This document shows, piece after piece, positions 52,679 to 62,774 of a stretch of 64,000 nucleotides of DNA. The stretch's first letter is position 1; each line of letters begins with the position of its first letter. Source of the DNA: Lentzea jiangxiensis (GTDB lineage Bacteria; Actinomycetota; Actinomycetes; Mycobacteriales; Pseudonocardiaceae); the NCBI RefSeq assembly GCF_900104175.1, contig NZ_FNIX01000004.1:62001-126000 (forward strand). The letters run 5' to 3'. The position numbers and the translations under genes are program-made. The notes beneath the pieces were generated by a model, which was not told the origin of the DNA, did not search any database, and was given only the letters and a program-made list of their open reading frames with translations.

Positions 52679-53856
52679 CGCCGGCCCGAGCGGTCTCGCT
52701 GGTGGCGAAGCGCGAGTTCGTCACGAAGGTGCGCACCAGGTCGTTCCTGATCGGCACAGCGGTGATCATCGCCGTGCTCGCCGGGTACGTGGTGCTGCAG
52801 TCGGTGCTCTTCGACGACCGGCAGCGCAGCGTCATCGGTCTGTCCGGGCAGGCCACCCAGCTCGCGGACCCGTTGCGGGACAAGGCGATGTCGTTCGGCA
52901 TCGAGGTCGAGACGCGCGACGTCACCCCCGCGGGCGACGCCGAGCAGCAGGTCCGCGACGGCGAGCTGGACGCCCTCGTCACGGGTGCGCCGCCGGAGCT
53001 GAAGATGATCGTCAGGGGCTCCGGCGACGAGGTCCTGACGACGGTGCTGAACGACGTGCTGCGCCAGCAGGTGCTCGTCGCGCAGCTGGCCGAGGCGGGC
53101 ATCACCCCGCAACAGGTCGCGCAGAACCTGGCGAACGTCAAGGTCGCCGTGACGGCGCTGGAACCCGTTGACCCGCAACACGGTCAGCGCCTCGCCATCG
53201 GGTTGGTCGTGGCCGCGCTGCTGTACTACTCGTTGCTGGTCTACGGGACGATGGTCGCGCAGGGCGTGGTGGAGGAGAAGTCCAGCCGCGTCGTGGAGAT
53301 CCTGCTCGCGACCGTGCGGCCGTGGCAGTTGTTGCTGGGCAAGGTGATCGGGCTCGGCGCGGTCGGCCTGCTGCAACTGCTGGTGATCTCCACCATCGGC
53401 CTCGGGCTGTCCTCGGCGTTCGACGTCGTGGACGCCGGCTCGCTCGGCGGCGCCGCCCTGCTGACCGGCATCCTCTGGTACCTGCTCGGCTTCTTCCTGT
53501 ACGCCACGGTGTTCGCGGCCGCCGCGTCGCTGGTGTCGCGGCAGGAGGAGCTGCAGTCCGTGCTGACGCCGATCAGCATGACGATCATCGTGGCGTTCGT
53601 CGCCGGCATCAACCTCATGATCGGCAGCCCGACCGGGGCGACGGTGACGGTCCTGTCGCTGCTGCCGCCGTTCGCCCCGATCCTGATGCCGGGCCGGATG
53701 GCGCTGGGCGTCGCACCGGCCTGGCAGGTCCTGCTGGCCGTGGTGCTCGCCCTGGCCGCCATCGCCGCTATCACGTGGCTGGGCGGGAAGGTCTACGCGA
53801 ACGCCGTGCTGAGGACCGGCGCCCGCGTCAAGCTCCGCGAGGCGCTCAGGCTTTGA
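52675..53856 (+). CDS. ABC transporter permease (NatB-like)
   Basis: A 393-residue permease. One span near residues 24-44 (FLIGTAVIIAVLAGYVVLQS) is followed by a large outside domain and then five spans from about residue 180. LLYYSLLVYGTMVAQGVVEEKSSRVVEILLATVRPWQLLLGKVIG is typical of the NatB/ABC-2 class. Substrate could be sodium, an antibiotic or a lipid; nothing distinguishes them here. The stop overlaps the convergent photolyase gene by 11 bp. Confidence 0.9.
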   Translation: MTPARAVSLVAKREFVTKVRTRSFLIGTAVIIAVLAGYVVLQSVLFDDRQRSVIGLSGQATQLADPLRDKAMSFGIEVETRDVTPAGDAEQQVRDGELDALVTGAPPELKMIVRGSGDEVLTTVLNDVLRQQVLVAQLAEAGITPQQVAQNLANVKVAVTALEPVDPQHGQRLAIGLVVAALLYYSLLVYGTMVAQGVVEEKSSRVVEILLATVRPWQLLLGKVIGLGAVGLLQLLVISTIGLGLSSAFDVVDAGSLGGAALLTGILWYLLGFFLYATVFAAAASLVSRQEELQSVLTPISMTIIVAFVAGINLMIGSPTGATVTVLSLLPPFAPILMPGRMALGVAPAWQVLLAVVLALAAIAAITWLGGKVYANAVLRTGARVKLREALRL

Positions 53857-55090
53857 TCGCCTGGTAGCGGTCGAGCGCCACCTGGCGTTCGACCGCGTGG
53901 TCCACGATCGGCGTGATGTCCGGCGAGTCGGGTGCGTACCTGCGCACGTAGGCGCCGTGCGGGTCGAACTTCTCGGCCTGCGTCGTGGGGTTGAAGACGC
54001 GGAAGAACGGCGCCGCGTCCGTGCCGCAGCCCGCCACCCACTGCCAGTTGTGCTGGTTCGAGGCGAGGTCGCCGTCGACCAGGTGCTCCATGAAGTGCCG
54101 CGCGCCCCACCACCACGGCAGGTGCAGGTCCTTGACCAGGAAGCTGGCCGTGATCATGCGCACCCGGTTGTGCATGAAGCCCTCCTGCTTGAGCTGCCGC
54201 ATGCCCGCGTCCACGATCGGGAACCCGGTGCGGCCCTCCTTCCAGGCCTCGAACAGCTCCTTGTCGTCGTCGTGCACCATGCGGTCGAACTTGCGGTCGT
54301 AGTTCTCCCGCGCCGTCTCGGGCCTGTGCCACAACACGTCGGCGTAGAACTCGCGCCAGGCGAGTTCGCTGCGGAACGTCCCGTCGCAGTCCCGCAGGAG
54401 CGTGCGGGGGTGCAACACACCCCACCGCAGGAACGCGGACATCCGGCTCGTCGCGTCGAGGTCGGGCCGGTCGCGGGTCTTGTCGTAGTCAGGCAGCCGT
54501 TCATCGCGGAACTTCTCCCAGAGCGCCTGGGCGTCGGGCAGCTTCTCCTCGACGTCCGGGATCTCCTGGCCGCCGTGCGGCTCCACCCAGTCCACAGTGG
54601 AGGAGTCGCTGTCCGCGGGCCGGCGCCAGCCGTGCTCCAGCCAGGCGTTGCGGAACGGCGTGAAGACCTTGAACGAAGTCCCGTCCTGCTTGAGCACCCG
54701 GCCCGGCGCCACGGCGTAGGGCGAGCCGGTGCGCACGAGCTCGACGTCCCCCAGCGCCTCCTCGACGGCTTCGTCGCGCTTGCGCCCGTACGGCGCGTAA
54801 TCCGCCGAGATGTGGACACTGCCCGCACCGATCTCCTCCGCAATGCGCGGAACGGTCGTCACCGGGTCACCGTGCACGACCATCAGGCGGCCGCCCAGTT
54901 CGTCGTTCAGGGCGTGCAGACAACGGTGCAGGAAATCAATTCGCGCCTGCCCCGACGGTTTCAGCAACCGGTCGTCGAGAACGAACAATCCGAGCGCGCG
55001 GGGAGACCTTTCCGCAGCCGCGAGAATGGCCGGATGATCGGATGTCCGCAGATCGCGGCGGAACCAGACGATCGAGGGTTCGGAGCTCAC
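53846..55090 (-). CDS. phr: Deoxyribodipyrimidine photolyase
   Basis: A 414-residue photolyase. N-terminal antenna domain starts SIVWFRRDLRTSDHPAI; the FAD domain has RDRPDLDATSRMSAFLRWGVLHPR, WREFYADVL, GFPIVDAGMRQL, MHNRVRMITASFLVKDLHLPW, LASNQHNWQWVAGCGTDAAPFFRVFNP. It repairs UV-induced pyrimidine dimers with blue light. The GTG at 55090 gives the standard length. Confidence 0.95.
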   Translation of the reverse strand: MSSEPSIVWFRRDLRTSDHPAILAAAERSPRALGLFVLDDRLLKPSGQARIDFLHRCLHALNDELGGRLMVVHGDPVTTVPRIAEEIGAGSVHISADYAPYGRKRDEAVEEALGDVELVRTGSPYAVAPGRVLKQDGTSFKVFTPFRNAWLEHGWRRPADSDSSTVDWVEPHGGQEIPDVEEKLPDAQALWEKFRDERLPDYDKTRDRPDLDATSRMSAFLRWGVLHPRTLLRDCDGTFRSELAWREFYADVLWHRPETARENYDRKFDRMVHDDDKELFEAWKEGRTGFPIVDAGMRQLKQEGFMHNRVRMITASFLVKDLHLPWWWGARHFMEHLVDGDLASNQHNWQWVAGCGTDAAPFFRVFNPTTQAEKFDPHGAYVRRYAPDSPDITPIVDHAVERQVALDRYQAIKA

Positions 55091-55138
55091 CGTTCGACGC
55101 TAAGGCGAGCCCGACGGGGCTGCACGACGAGCGGCGAC

Positions 55139-55300
55139 TCACACGGGTGACGCGGCGAGTTCGAGGGTGATGAGCCGCATCATGCGCAGCAGTCGTCCGT
55201 AGTAGTGGGCCGCGTAGGGGCGGTAGTGCTCCGACCGCGGATCGGCGAAGACTGCCCGCGCAACCGCGCCACCTCGGCCCGCACGTCCGTCACGCACCAC
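55139..55300 (-). CDS. Short ORF, possibly a frameshifted actinobacterial protein
   Basis: A 53-residue frame (starts GTG at 55300 or 55297) ends in SEHYRPYAAHYYGRLLRMMR LITLELAASPV, which has clear protein character. In the adjacent frame the beginning reads VTDVRAEVARLRGQ, also protein-like, so a single frameshift near 55250 may have split a gene of about 55 residues. I know no family. It lies between gltA's terminator and the photolyase, on the same strand. Confidence 0.4.
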   Translation of the reverse strand: MVRDGRAGRGGAVARAVFADPRSEHYRPYAAHYYGRLLRMMRLITLELAASPV

Positions 55301-55315
55301 CCCCAGAAAACGCTG

Positions 55316-55346
55316 AAGGCGCGTCACCCGGTGGGTGACGCGCCTT
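55316..55346 (-). terminator. Terminator after gltA
   Basis: A 14-bp perfect stem, AAGGCGCGTCACCC with GGGTGACGCGCCTT, and a 3-nt loop, 27 bp beyond the gltA stop. It is the strongest hairpin in the window. Confidence 0.9.
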
Positions 55347-55373
55347 TGGCTTACGAAAAAACCTAGCCCGTGA

Positions 55374-56687
<1,314 letters not shown>

Positions 56688-56912
56688 TCAAGTCCCTCTC
56701 AACGCTCGGACGGGGTGGCGGCAGACCACGCTGGGCCTGCCGTCGTCTCGGACCACCCCGTTGGGATCTGAGTCTTCAAGTCCACTCACGCTAGTCGGCG
56801 GAAGGCCCGCCTCGCAGCAGCGGTGTGAACCGATTCTGTGAGATGGGACCGGCATCACATCCGCAATGCCGGTTTCTAGCGCGGCTCCCCCACGGTAGTC
56901 CGATCCTCCGCT

Positions 56913-57845
56913 TTATCCAGCCAACGCGGCGGTGAGTTCGCTCGCAAAGGGCGGCTCGGCACCCGCGCGGGAACATGTGATCGCGGCCGCGGCGCCCGCG
57001 TAGGTCAATGCGGCCGTCCATTCCTCACGTGAGAGCGCGCGCACCTTCTCGACGTCAAGGGCGTCGTGGTCGTGCAGCCACGCGAGCAGGGCACCTTGCA
57101 CCGTGTCGCCCGCCCCGATCGTGTCGACGACGTCCACCTCCACCGGCGGCACGTCGACCTGGTCGGTGGCGGTGATGACGGACAGGCCGTCACCGCCCTT
57201 GGTCAGGACGACCGCGGCCGGTCCCTGTGAAATCCACGTCCTTGCGATCTCGATCACGTCGCCGTCCTCGGCGAGCCACCGGGCGTCCTCGACGGAGGCC
57301 TTCAGCAGTCCGACGTCCGGCAGCCACGACGTGAAGCGCTCGCGGTAGGCGCCCGGATCGCCGATGAGCCCTGCCCGGATGTTGGGGTCGAGCGCGGTCA
57401 GCAAGCGCTTGCTCTCACGCCGCAGCACCTTCTCGTAGACCGAGGCGCCGGGCTCCAGGACCAGGCTGAGGGTGCCGAACGACACCGCCTTCGCGTCCGC
57501 CGGCAGCGGTCCCGGGTCCTCCACGAGGCGGTCGGCGGTGCCCTCGACGTAGAACGAGTAGCGCGCGCTCCCGTCCTCCGCGAGCCCCACGACCGCAAGC
57601 GTCGTGTTCTCCGGCCCGCGCTGGACGAGGGACGTCTCGACGCCCGACTCCTCGAGCCGCTTCACGAGCTGCCCGCCGAAGTGGTCGGTCGAGACGCGCG
57701 ACAGGAAGGCCGCCGGCACGCCCAGCCGCCCGAGCGCGACGGCCACGTTGTACGGCCCGCCACCGAGCTTCGGCGCGAGCGGCGTCAGCTCGTCGTCCCC
57801 GACCGGCACCATGTCGACCAGCGACTCACCAGCAACCACGATCAC
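56913..57845 (-). CDS. PfkB-family carbohydrate kinase (fructokinase-like)
   Basis: A 310-residue sugar kinase with N-terminal GGGPYNVAVALGRLG and the C-terminal PfkB signature DVVDTIGAGDTVQGALLAWL, including the catalytic Asp of GAGD. It most resembles fructokinases; the sugar is unproven. The GTG at 57845 is six bases from the upstream TetR gene stop, so the two are probably one operon. Confidence 0.92.
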   Translation of the reverse strand: MIVVAGESLVDMVPVGDDELTPLAPKLGGGPYNVAVALGRLGVPAAFLSRVSTDHFGGQLVKRLEESGVETSLVQRGPENTTLAVVGLAEDGSARYSFYVEGTADRLVEDPGPLPADAKAVSFGTLSLVLEPGASVYEKVLRRESKRLLTALDPNIRAGLIGDPGAYRERFTSWLPDVGLLKASVEDARWLAEDGDVIEIARTWISQGPAAVVLTKGGDGLSVITATDQVDVPPVEVDVVDTIGAGDTVQGALLAWLHDHDALDVEKVRALSREEWTAALTYAGAAAAITCSRAGAEPPFASELTAALAG

Positions 57846-57851
57846 AGCGTT

Positions 57852-58442
57852 CTACTCCTTCGGGGAAGCGCCCGTCCTCTGCAGCCCATCCAACAGCAGT
57901 TCCCCCAGCGCGGTGAACGCCTCGGCGTCCGAAACACCTGCCCGTTTCGTGAGGACTCCCGTCTGGATGCCCTCGATGAGCAGCCCGGCCATCTCGGCGA
58001 ACAGCGTCGCGTGCACCTCGCGGAACACGTGCAGCTCGACGCCCTCCTGGATGAACGCCTTGATGCGCTCGGCGGCGGCACGGGCGTTGCGCTCGTAGGT
58101 CGCGCGCGTGGGCGGGAAGTCCGAGACGTCCGCGATGAACGCCGCCGAGGCCTTCGTCAGCTCCTCCGCCGCGCCCGCGAGGTAGCTGCCGATGCGGTCG
58201 CGCACGTCGTCGAGGCCCGCGATGCGCTTCTCGATGCGCTCGGCCGCCCCCTTGAAGTACCGCCCGACCACCCGCACGGCCAGCTGTTCCTTGCTGCCGG
58301 CGAGCGCGTACAGCGTCGACTTGGAGCAGTGCAGCCTGCCCGCGACGTCGTCGAGCGTGAGGTGTCCGAAGCCCTCGGTGAGGAACAACGCCTCCAACCG
58401 GGTGAGCAGCTCGGCCTGCCGCTGCGTGAGAGCCCGCGTCAT
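57852..58442 (-). CDS. TetR-family transcriptional regulator
   Basis: A 196-residue regulator with HTH LTLDDVAGRLHCSKSTLYALAGSKEQLAVRVV. It is divergent from the acyl-CoA dehydrogenase gene with repeated GTACTG half-sites between them, and upstream of the PfkB kinase. It probably represses the dehydrogenase. The ATG at 58442 gives MTRALTQRQ. Confidence 0.9.
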   Translation of the reverse strand: MTRALTQRQAELLTRLEALFLTEGFGHLTLDDVAGRLHCSKSTLYALAGSKEQLAVRVVGRYFKGAAERIEKRIAGLDDVRDRIGSYLAGAAEELTKASAAFIADVSDFPPTRATYERNARAAAERIKAFIQEGVELHVFREVHATLFAEMAGLLIEGIQTGVLTKRAGVSDAEAFTALGELLLDGLQRTGASPKE

Positions 58443-58470
58443 GGTGAGGACCCTGCCACATCCGCTGGCC

Positions 58471-58512
58471 GGTGTACTGCACAACGCACTAGAGTACTGC
58501 TACCAGTACACC
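58471..58512. promoter_or_regulatory. GTACTG/CAGTAC half-sites between TetR and acyl-CoA dehydrogenase
   Basis: GGTGTACTG (58471-58479), GTACTG (58494-58499) and CAGTACACC (58504-58512) form a compact inverted repeat GTACTG-CTAC-CAGTAC plus a long one GGTGTACTG...CAGTACACC. They lie in the 84-bp divergent gap and end 15 bp before the dehydrogenase ATG. This is a likely TetR operator. Confidence 0.75.
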
Positions 58513-58526
58513 ACCGGAGGTCGACG

Positions 58527-59666
58527 ATGCCCGCCGAGCGGCTGCTCCCCACCCAAGAGGCCGAGGACCTGATCGCGCTGGTCAGGGAGATCGCGCGGGA
58601 CGAGCTCAAGCCCCACGCCGCGGACGCCGAGGAGAACGAGAAGTTCCCCCGCGACGCGTTCCGCCTGCTGGGCAGGACGGGTCTGCTCGGCCTGCCGTAC
58701 CCCGAGGAGTTCGGTGGCGGCGAGCAGCCCTACGAGGTCTACCTGCAGGCGCTCGAAGAGGTCGCCTCGGCGTGGATGACGGTGGCCGTGGGCCTCTCGG
58801 TGCACGTGATGTCGTGCTACGGCCTCGCCACGTTCGGCACCCGCGAGCAGCAGGACCGCTGGCTCCCCGAGATGCTCGAGGGCGAACTGCTCGGCGGCTA
58901 CGCGCTGTCCGAGGTCCAGGCGGGTTCCGACCCGGCCGCCATGTCGACCCGCGCGGTCCGCAAGGGCTCCGAGTACGTCGTGAACGGCACCAAGGCGTGG
59001 ATCACGCACGCCGGCGCCGCCGACTTCTACACCCTGATGGCCCGCACGTCCCCCGACGCGGGCCGCGGCATCTCCTGCTTCCTCGCACCCGGCGAGGCCC
59101 GGGGCCTCACCGCGCTGACCCCCGAGCGGAAGATGGGCCTCACCGGCTCGATCACCGCCCAGCTCGAGTTCGCCGACGTGCACTTCGACGCCGACCGCCT
59201 GATCGGCGAGGAGGGCGACGGCCTCAAGATCGCACTGTCCGCTTTGGACTCCGGCCGCCTCGGCATCGCGGCGTGCGCCGTGGGTCTCGCGCAGGCCGCG
59301 TTGGACGAAGCGGTCGCGTACGCCAAGACCCGCACCCAGTTCGGCCGCCCGATCATCGAGTTCCAGGGCCTCGAGTTCCTCCTGGCCGACATGGCCGCGG
59401 CCGTCGAGTCGGCGCGCGCCACGTACCTGCAGGCCGCCCGCCGCCGCGACCGCGGGCTCCCGTTCCGCCAGCAGGCGTCGATCGCCAAGCTCGTCGCCAC
59501 CGACGCGGCGATGAAGGTGACGACCGACGCCGTCCAGGTGCTCGGCGGCGCCGGCTACACCCGCGACTTCCCGGTGGAGCGCTACATGCGCGAGGCCAAG
59601 GTCCTGCAGATCTTCGAGGGCACCAACCAGATCCAGCGCCTCGTGATCGGCCGCGGCCTGCGCTAG
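58527..59666 (+). CDS. Acyl-CoA dehydrogenase
   Basis: A 379-residue flavoenzyme. ALSEVQAGSDPAAMSTRAVR and NGTKAWITHA are the FAD-domain signatures; QVLGGAGYTRDFPVERYMREAKVLQIFEGTNQIQR holds the catalytic Glu at the expected C-terminal position. It removes two hydrogens from acyl-CoA. GGAGG lies upstream of the ATG at 58527. It is controlled by the divergent TetR gene by position. It ends directly against the convergent amidohydrolase. Confidence 0.95.
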   Translation: MPAERLLPTQEAEDLIALVREIARDELKPHAADAEENEKFPRDAFRLLGRTGLLGLPYPEEFGGGEQPYEVYLQALEEVASAWMTVAVGLSVHVMSCYGLATFGTREQQDRWLPEMLEGELLGGYALSEVQAGSDPAAMSTRAVRKGSEYVVNGTKAWITHAGAADFYTLMARTSPDAGRGISCFLAPGEARGLTALTPERKMGLTGSITAQLEFADVHFDADRLIGEEGDGLKIALSALDSGRLGIAACAVGLAQAALDEAVAYAKTRTQFGRPIIEFQGLEFLLADMAAAVESARATYLQAARRRDRGLPFRQQASIAKLVATDAAMKVTTDAVQVLGGAGYTRDFPVERYMREAKVLQIFEGTNQIQRLVIGRGLR

Positions 59667-60878
59667 CTAGCGGCGCTCGCGGTAGAAGGGGTCGGCGACG
59701 GCCCCTTCCCCCTTGCTCTCGTCCCACGTGTAGACCTCGCGCCCCTGCACGAACACGCGCAGGGCCCGGCTCATCACGTCGAGCGGGTCCCCCGACCAGA
59801 TGACGACGTCACCGTCGAGCCCCGGCTTCAACGACCCGACCCGGTCGTCGAGCCCCATGATCCGCGCGGGGTTCGTCGTGATCGACCGCAGCGCCACGTC
59901 GCTGTCGAGCCCTTCCTTCACCGCCAGCGTGGCCTGGTGCACCAGGAAGTGGATGGGCACGACGGGGTGGTCCGTCGTGATCGCCAGCTCCACCCCGGCC
60001 CGCGCCAGGATGCCGGGGTTGCGCAGCCCGCGGTTGCGCAGCTCCACTTTGGACCGCGACGTGAACAGCGGCCCGATGATGACCGGGATCCCCTTGTCCG
60101 CGATGACGTCCGCGATCAGGTGGCCTTCGGTGCCGTGGTTGAGGATCAGCCGGTACCCGAACTCCTCCGACAGCCGAATGGCCGTGGCGATGTCGTCGGC
60201 CCGGTGCGCGTGCTGGCACCACGCCAGCTCCCCGGTGAGCACCTTGCCGAGGACCTCGAGCGTGGTGTTGCGGTCGAAGGGCTTCCCGTCGGCCTCCGCC
60301 TCGGCCTTCTTGGCGAGGTAGTCCTGCGCCTTGGTCAGCTCGTCGCGGATGACCGCCGCCACCCCCTGCCGCGTGGCGGGCAGCTTCCCCTTCTCGCCGT
60401 AGACCCGCTTCGGGTTCTCCCCGAGCGCGCTCTTCACGCTGACGGGCTCCCGGACGAGCATCTCGTCGACGGTCCGCCCCCAGCACTTCACCGCGACCGT
60501 CTGCCCACCGATGGGGTTGCCCGACCCGGGCTTGATCACCGCGGTCGTGACACCACCACTGAGCGCGTCGGCAAAGCCCAGGTCAGCGGGGTTGATAGCG
60601 TCGAGCGCCCGCATCCGAGCCCCGACGGGATCGGTCATCTCGTTGGTGTCCTGCCCGGCCCACCCCTCGGCCTCCTCGTGGACACCGATGTGCCCATGGG
60701 CCTCGACGAAGCCGGGCAACACCCAGGCCCCGCCCGCGTCGACGACCTCGACGCCGTCCGGAACGTCGACGTCAGCGCCGACCGCGACGATCTTCCCGTC
60801 CTGGACGAGGACGGTGCCGCCTTCGACGGGGTCGCCGTCGACGGGCACGACGTAGCCCCCGGTGATCGCGATGTTCAT
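59667..60878 (-). CDS. Amidohydrolase-family protein
   Basis: A 403-residue TIM-barrel hydrolase of the imidazolonepropionase-like group. Metal-site motifs: LPGFVEAHGHIG near residue 60, GVTTAVIKPGSGNPIGGQTVAVK, LILNHGTEGHLIADV, LAITTDHPVVPIHFL. The C-terminal NPARIMGLDDRVGSLKPGLDGDVVIWSGDPL is characteristic. The substrate is not clear. The stop abuts the stop of the acyl-CoA dehydrogenase. Confidence 0.9.
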   Translation of the reverse strand: MNIAITGGYVVPVDGDPVEGGTVLVQDGKIVAVGADVDVPDGVEVVDAGGAWVLPGFVEAHGHIGVHEEAEGWAGQDTNEMTDPVGARMRALDAINPADLGFADALSGGVTTAVIKPGSGNPIGGQTVAVKCWGRTVDEMLVREPVSVKSALGENPKRVYGEKGKLPATRQGVAAVIRDELTKAQDYLAKKAEAEADGKPFDRNTTLEVLGKVLTGELAWCQHAHRADDIATAIRLSEEFGYRLILNHGTEGHLIADVIADKGIPVIIGPLFTSRSKVELRNRGLRNPGILARAGVELAITTDHPVVPIHFLVHQATLAVKEGLDSDVALRSITTNPARIMGLDDRVGSLKPGLDGDVVIWSGDPLDVMSRALRVFVQGREVYTWDESKGEGAVADPFYRERR

Positions 60879-61068
60879 GGTTAGCGACGCTAACGGTTGG
60901 GCCGGCCGACGGCCACCCCTGACCGCTCACACGCGATGCCGAAGGCCAGCCGTCCGAACGCCTTCCCTGCAGACAGATGGCGCACACCCACGCCGACCCG
61001 AGCTCACGCAGGCGTCCCCCACCCTCAGGACCCCTCGCAACACAACCTCCCCAGCACCCCCGACAAGA

Positions 61069-61959
61069 TCAGGAGCTCAACGGCCGGATCCCCCACCGAG
61101 CCCCCCAGGACTCCCCGGGAGAAACCCAGATCAGGTCCACCCCGGAGTTCAGGGCGTCCGGCGGGCACGTCATCGGCTCGACAGCCACGGCCCGCCCCCG
61201 CCCGGGGTAGGAATCGGGCGTGTAGACCTGAACCCACCGGAACGCCGGATCCGCCCAGACCTCCACCCCGCCGTTCTCGGCGACCAGGGTGTGGTGGACC
61301 AGCCCGTCCTCCGACGGCTCGCACCCGCCGAACGGCGTGTCCAGCCGAACGCCCTCGAGCGGCCGCCCGCCGCGGAAGTCGAACGACGTCCCCTCGACCG
61401 GCACGGCAGGCCCCGAGGGCACCATCCGTTCGACGTCCAGCGGCAGCACCGAGGTCGCGGCCAGCGTCAAGGTGCACGAGTCCGTGGAAGCGTTCCCAGC
61501 CCGCGGGTAGGGATGCGTCCCGACCCCGAACGGCGTGGCCGCGTCCCCGACGTTCGTGACGCCGTGCGTGACCGTGAGACCGCGATCATCCAGTGCGTAG
61601 GACACCGTGACGTCGAGAGCGACAGGCCACCCGGCCTGAGGCTCGATCAACGCGCGCAACGACACCAAAGAGCCGGTGTGCTCCAGCACGGACCAAGGAC
61701 GTCGGCGCAGCAAACCGTGGGCAGCGTTTCCCCGCGCCGGCTCGGTCACCTCGAGCTGCTGCCGCACCCCGTCCAGCACCCAAGACGCGCCTGCTGTCCG
61801 GTTCGGCCACGGCACCAGGACGGCGCCCGCGCTCATCGGCGGTTTCTCGTCGGCGCCGAACGTCTCGACGTACGGGACGCCGTCCACCTCGAAGGACCGC
61901 AGGCCCGCGCCTACAGTCGTGATCACGGCGGTGGCACCCTCGTACGAGATCCCCAACAT
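61069..61959 (-). CDS. Aldose 1-epimerase family protein
   Basis: A 296-residue beta-sandwich enzyme. Conserved residues include the N-R pair in LVPWPNRTAGASW, His in GNAAHGLLRRRPW, the second His in GVGTHPYPRAG, and the catalytic Glu in AVAVEPMTCPPDALNSG. It interconverts sugar anomers. The ATG at 61959 is 38 bp from the divergent metallo-hydrolase gene. The 190-bp space to the amidohydrolase gene has nothing that I can identify. Confidence 0.93.
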   Translation of the reverse strand: MLGISYEGATAVITTVGAGLRSFEVDGVPYVETFGADEKPPMSAGAVLVPWPNRTAGASWVLDGVRQQLEVTEPARGNAAHGLLRRRPWSVLEHTGSLVSLRALIEPQAGWPVALDVTVSYALDDRGLTVTHGVTNVGDAATPFGVGTHPYPRAGNASTDSCTLTLAATSVLPLDVERMVPSGPAVPVEGTSFDFRGGRPLEGVRLDTPFGGCEPSEDGLVHHTLVAENGGVEVWADPAFRWVQVYTPDSYPGRGRAVAVEPMTCPPDALNSGVDLIWVSPGESWGARWGIRPLSS

Positions 61960-61997
61960 GAGGCTGAAGCCTACGGGGCCAGCGGAAGGATTCGCCC

Positions 61998-62774
61998 ATG
62001 AAGGTTCACCATCTGAACTGCGCCACGTTCCGGCCGCCCCTGGTCGCGGGCGGGCTGGTGGCCCACTGCCTGCTGGTCGAGACCGATCAGGGGCTCGTGC
62101 TGGTCGACACCGGGTTCGGCATGAACGAGATGACGAACCCCAAGGCGACGATCGACCCGTTGAGCCGCAAGCTGCTCAAGCCGGTGCTCGACATCAACGA
62201 GACAGCGATCAGCCAGGTCGAGCGGCGCGGGTACACCGCCGACGACGTGCGGCACGTCCTGCTCACGCACCTCGACCTCGACCACGCGGGCGGGTTGCGC
62301 GACTTCCCGAAGGCCACGGTGCACGTGCTCGACTCCGAACTGGAGGCGGCGAGCGACCCGCGCAACGTCAAGGAACGGGCGCGGTACCCGAAGGCGCAGC
62401 GGGAAGGCGTCACCTTCCGCACGTACGAGGCGGAGGGCGAGGACTGGTTCGGGTTCCGGGCCGTCCGGGACGTCGCGGGGCTGCCGGACGACATCCTGCT
62501 CGTGCCTCTGGTCGGTCACACCCGCGGCCACACGGGCATCGCGGTCAAGGGGGACGACGGCTGGATGCTGCACGCCGGCGACGCGTACTTCTACCGCGGC
62601 GAGGTCGAGACGCCGCCGAGCACCACCTTCCCGCTCAAGCTCACCGCCAGGCAGACCGAGACGATCCGCGAACAGCGTCTGTCCAATGTGGAACGGCTGC
62701 GGGAGCTCAAGGCGGGGGGCGAGGTCGAGGTGTTCTGCGCCCACGACCCGGTCGAGCTGGCCAGGCTGGCGTGA
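61998..62774 (+). CDS. Metallo-beta-lactamase-fold hydrolase
   Basis: A 258-residue MBL-fold protein. The metal motif reads THLDLDHAGGL, with Asp replacing the second His of HxHxDH, as in many lactonase/AHL-type relatives. VPLVGHTRGHTGIAV and LHAGDAYF give the other His and Asp ligands, and EVFCAHDPVEL ends the site. Substrate unknown. The stop overlaps the start of the AAA ATPase (GTGA), so the two are translationally coupled. Confidence 0.9.
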   Translation: MKVHHLNCATFRPPLVAGGLVAHCLLVETDQGLVLVDTGFGMNEMTNPKATIDPLSRKLLKPVLDINETAISQVERRGYTADDVRHVLLTHLDLDHAGGLRDFPKATVHVLDSELEAASDPRNVKERARYPKAQREGVTFRTYEAEGEDWFGFRAVRDVAGLPDDILLVPLVGHTRGHTGIAVKGDDGWMLHAGDAYFYRGEVETPPSTTFPLKLTARQTETIREQRLSNVERLRELKAGGEVEVFCAHDPVELARLA

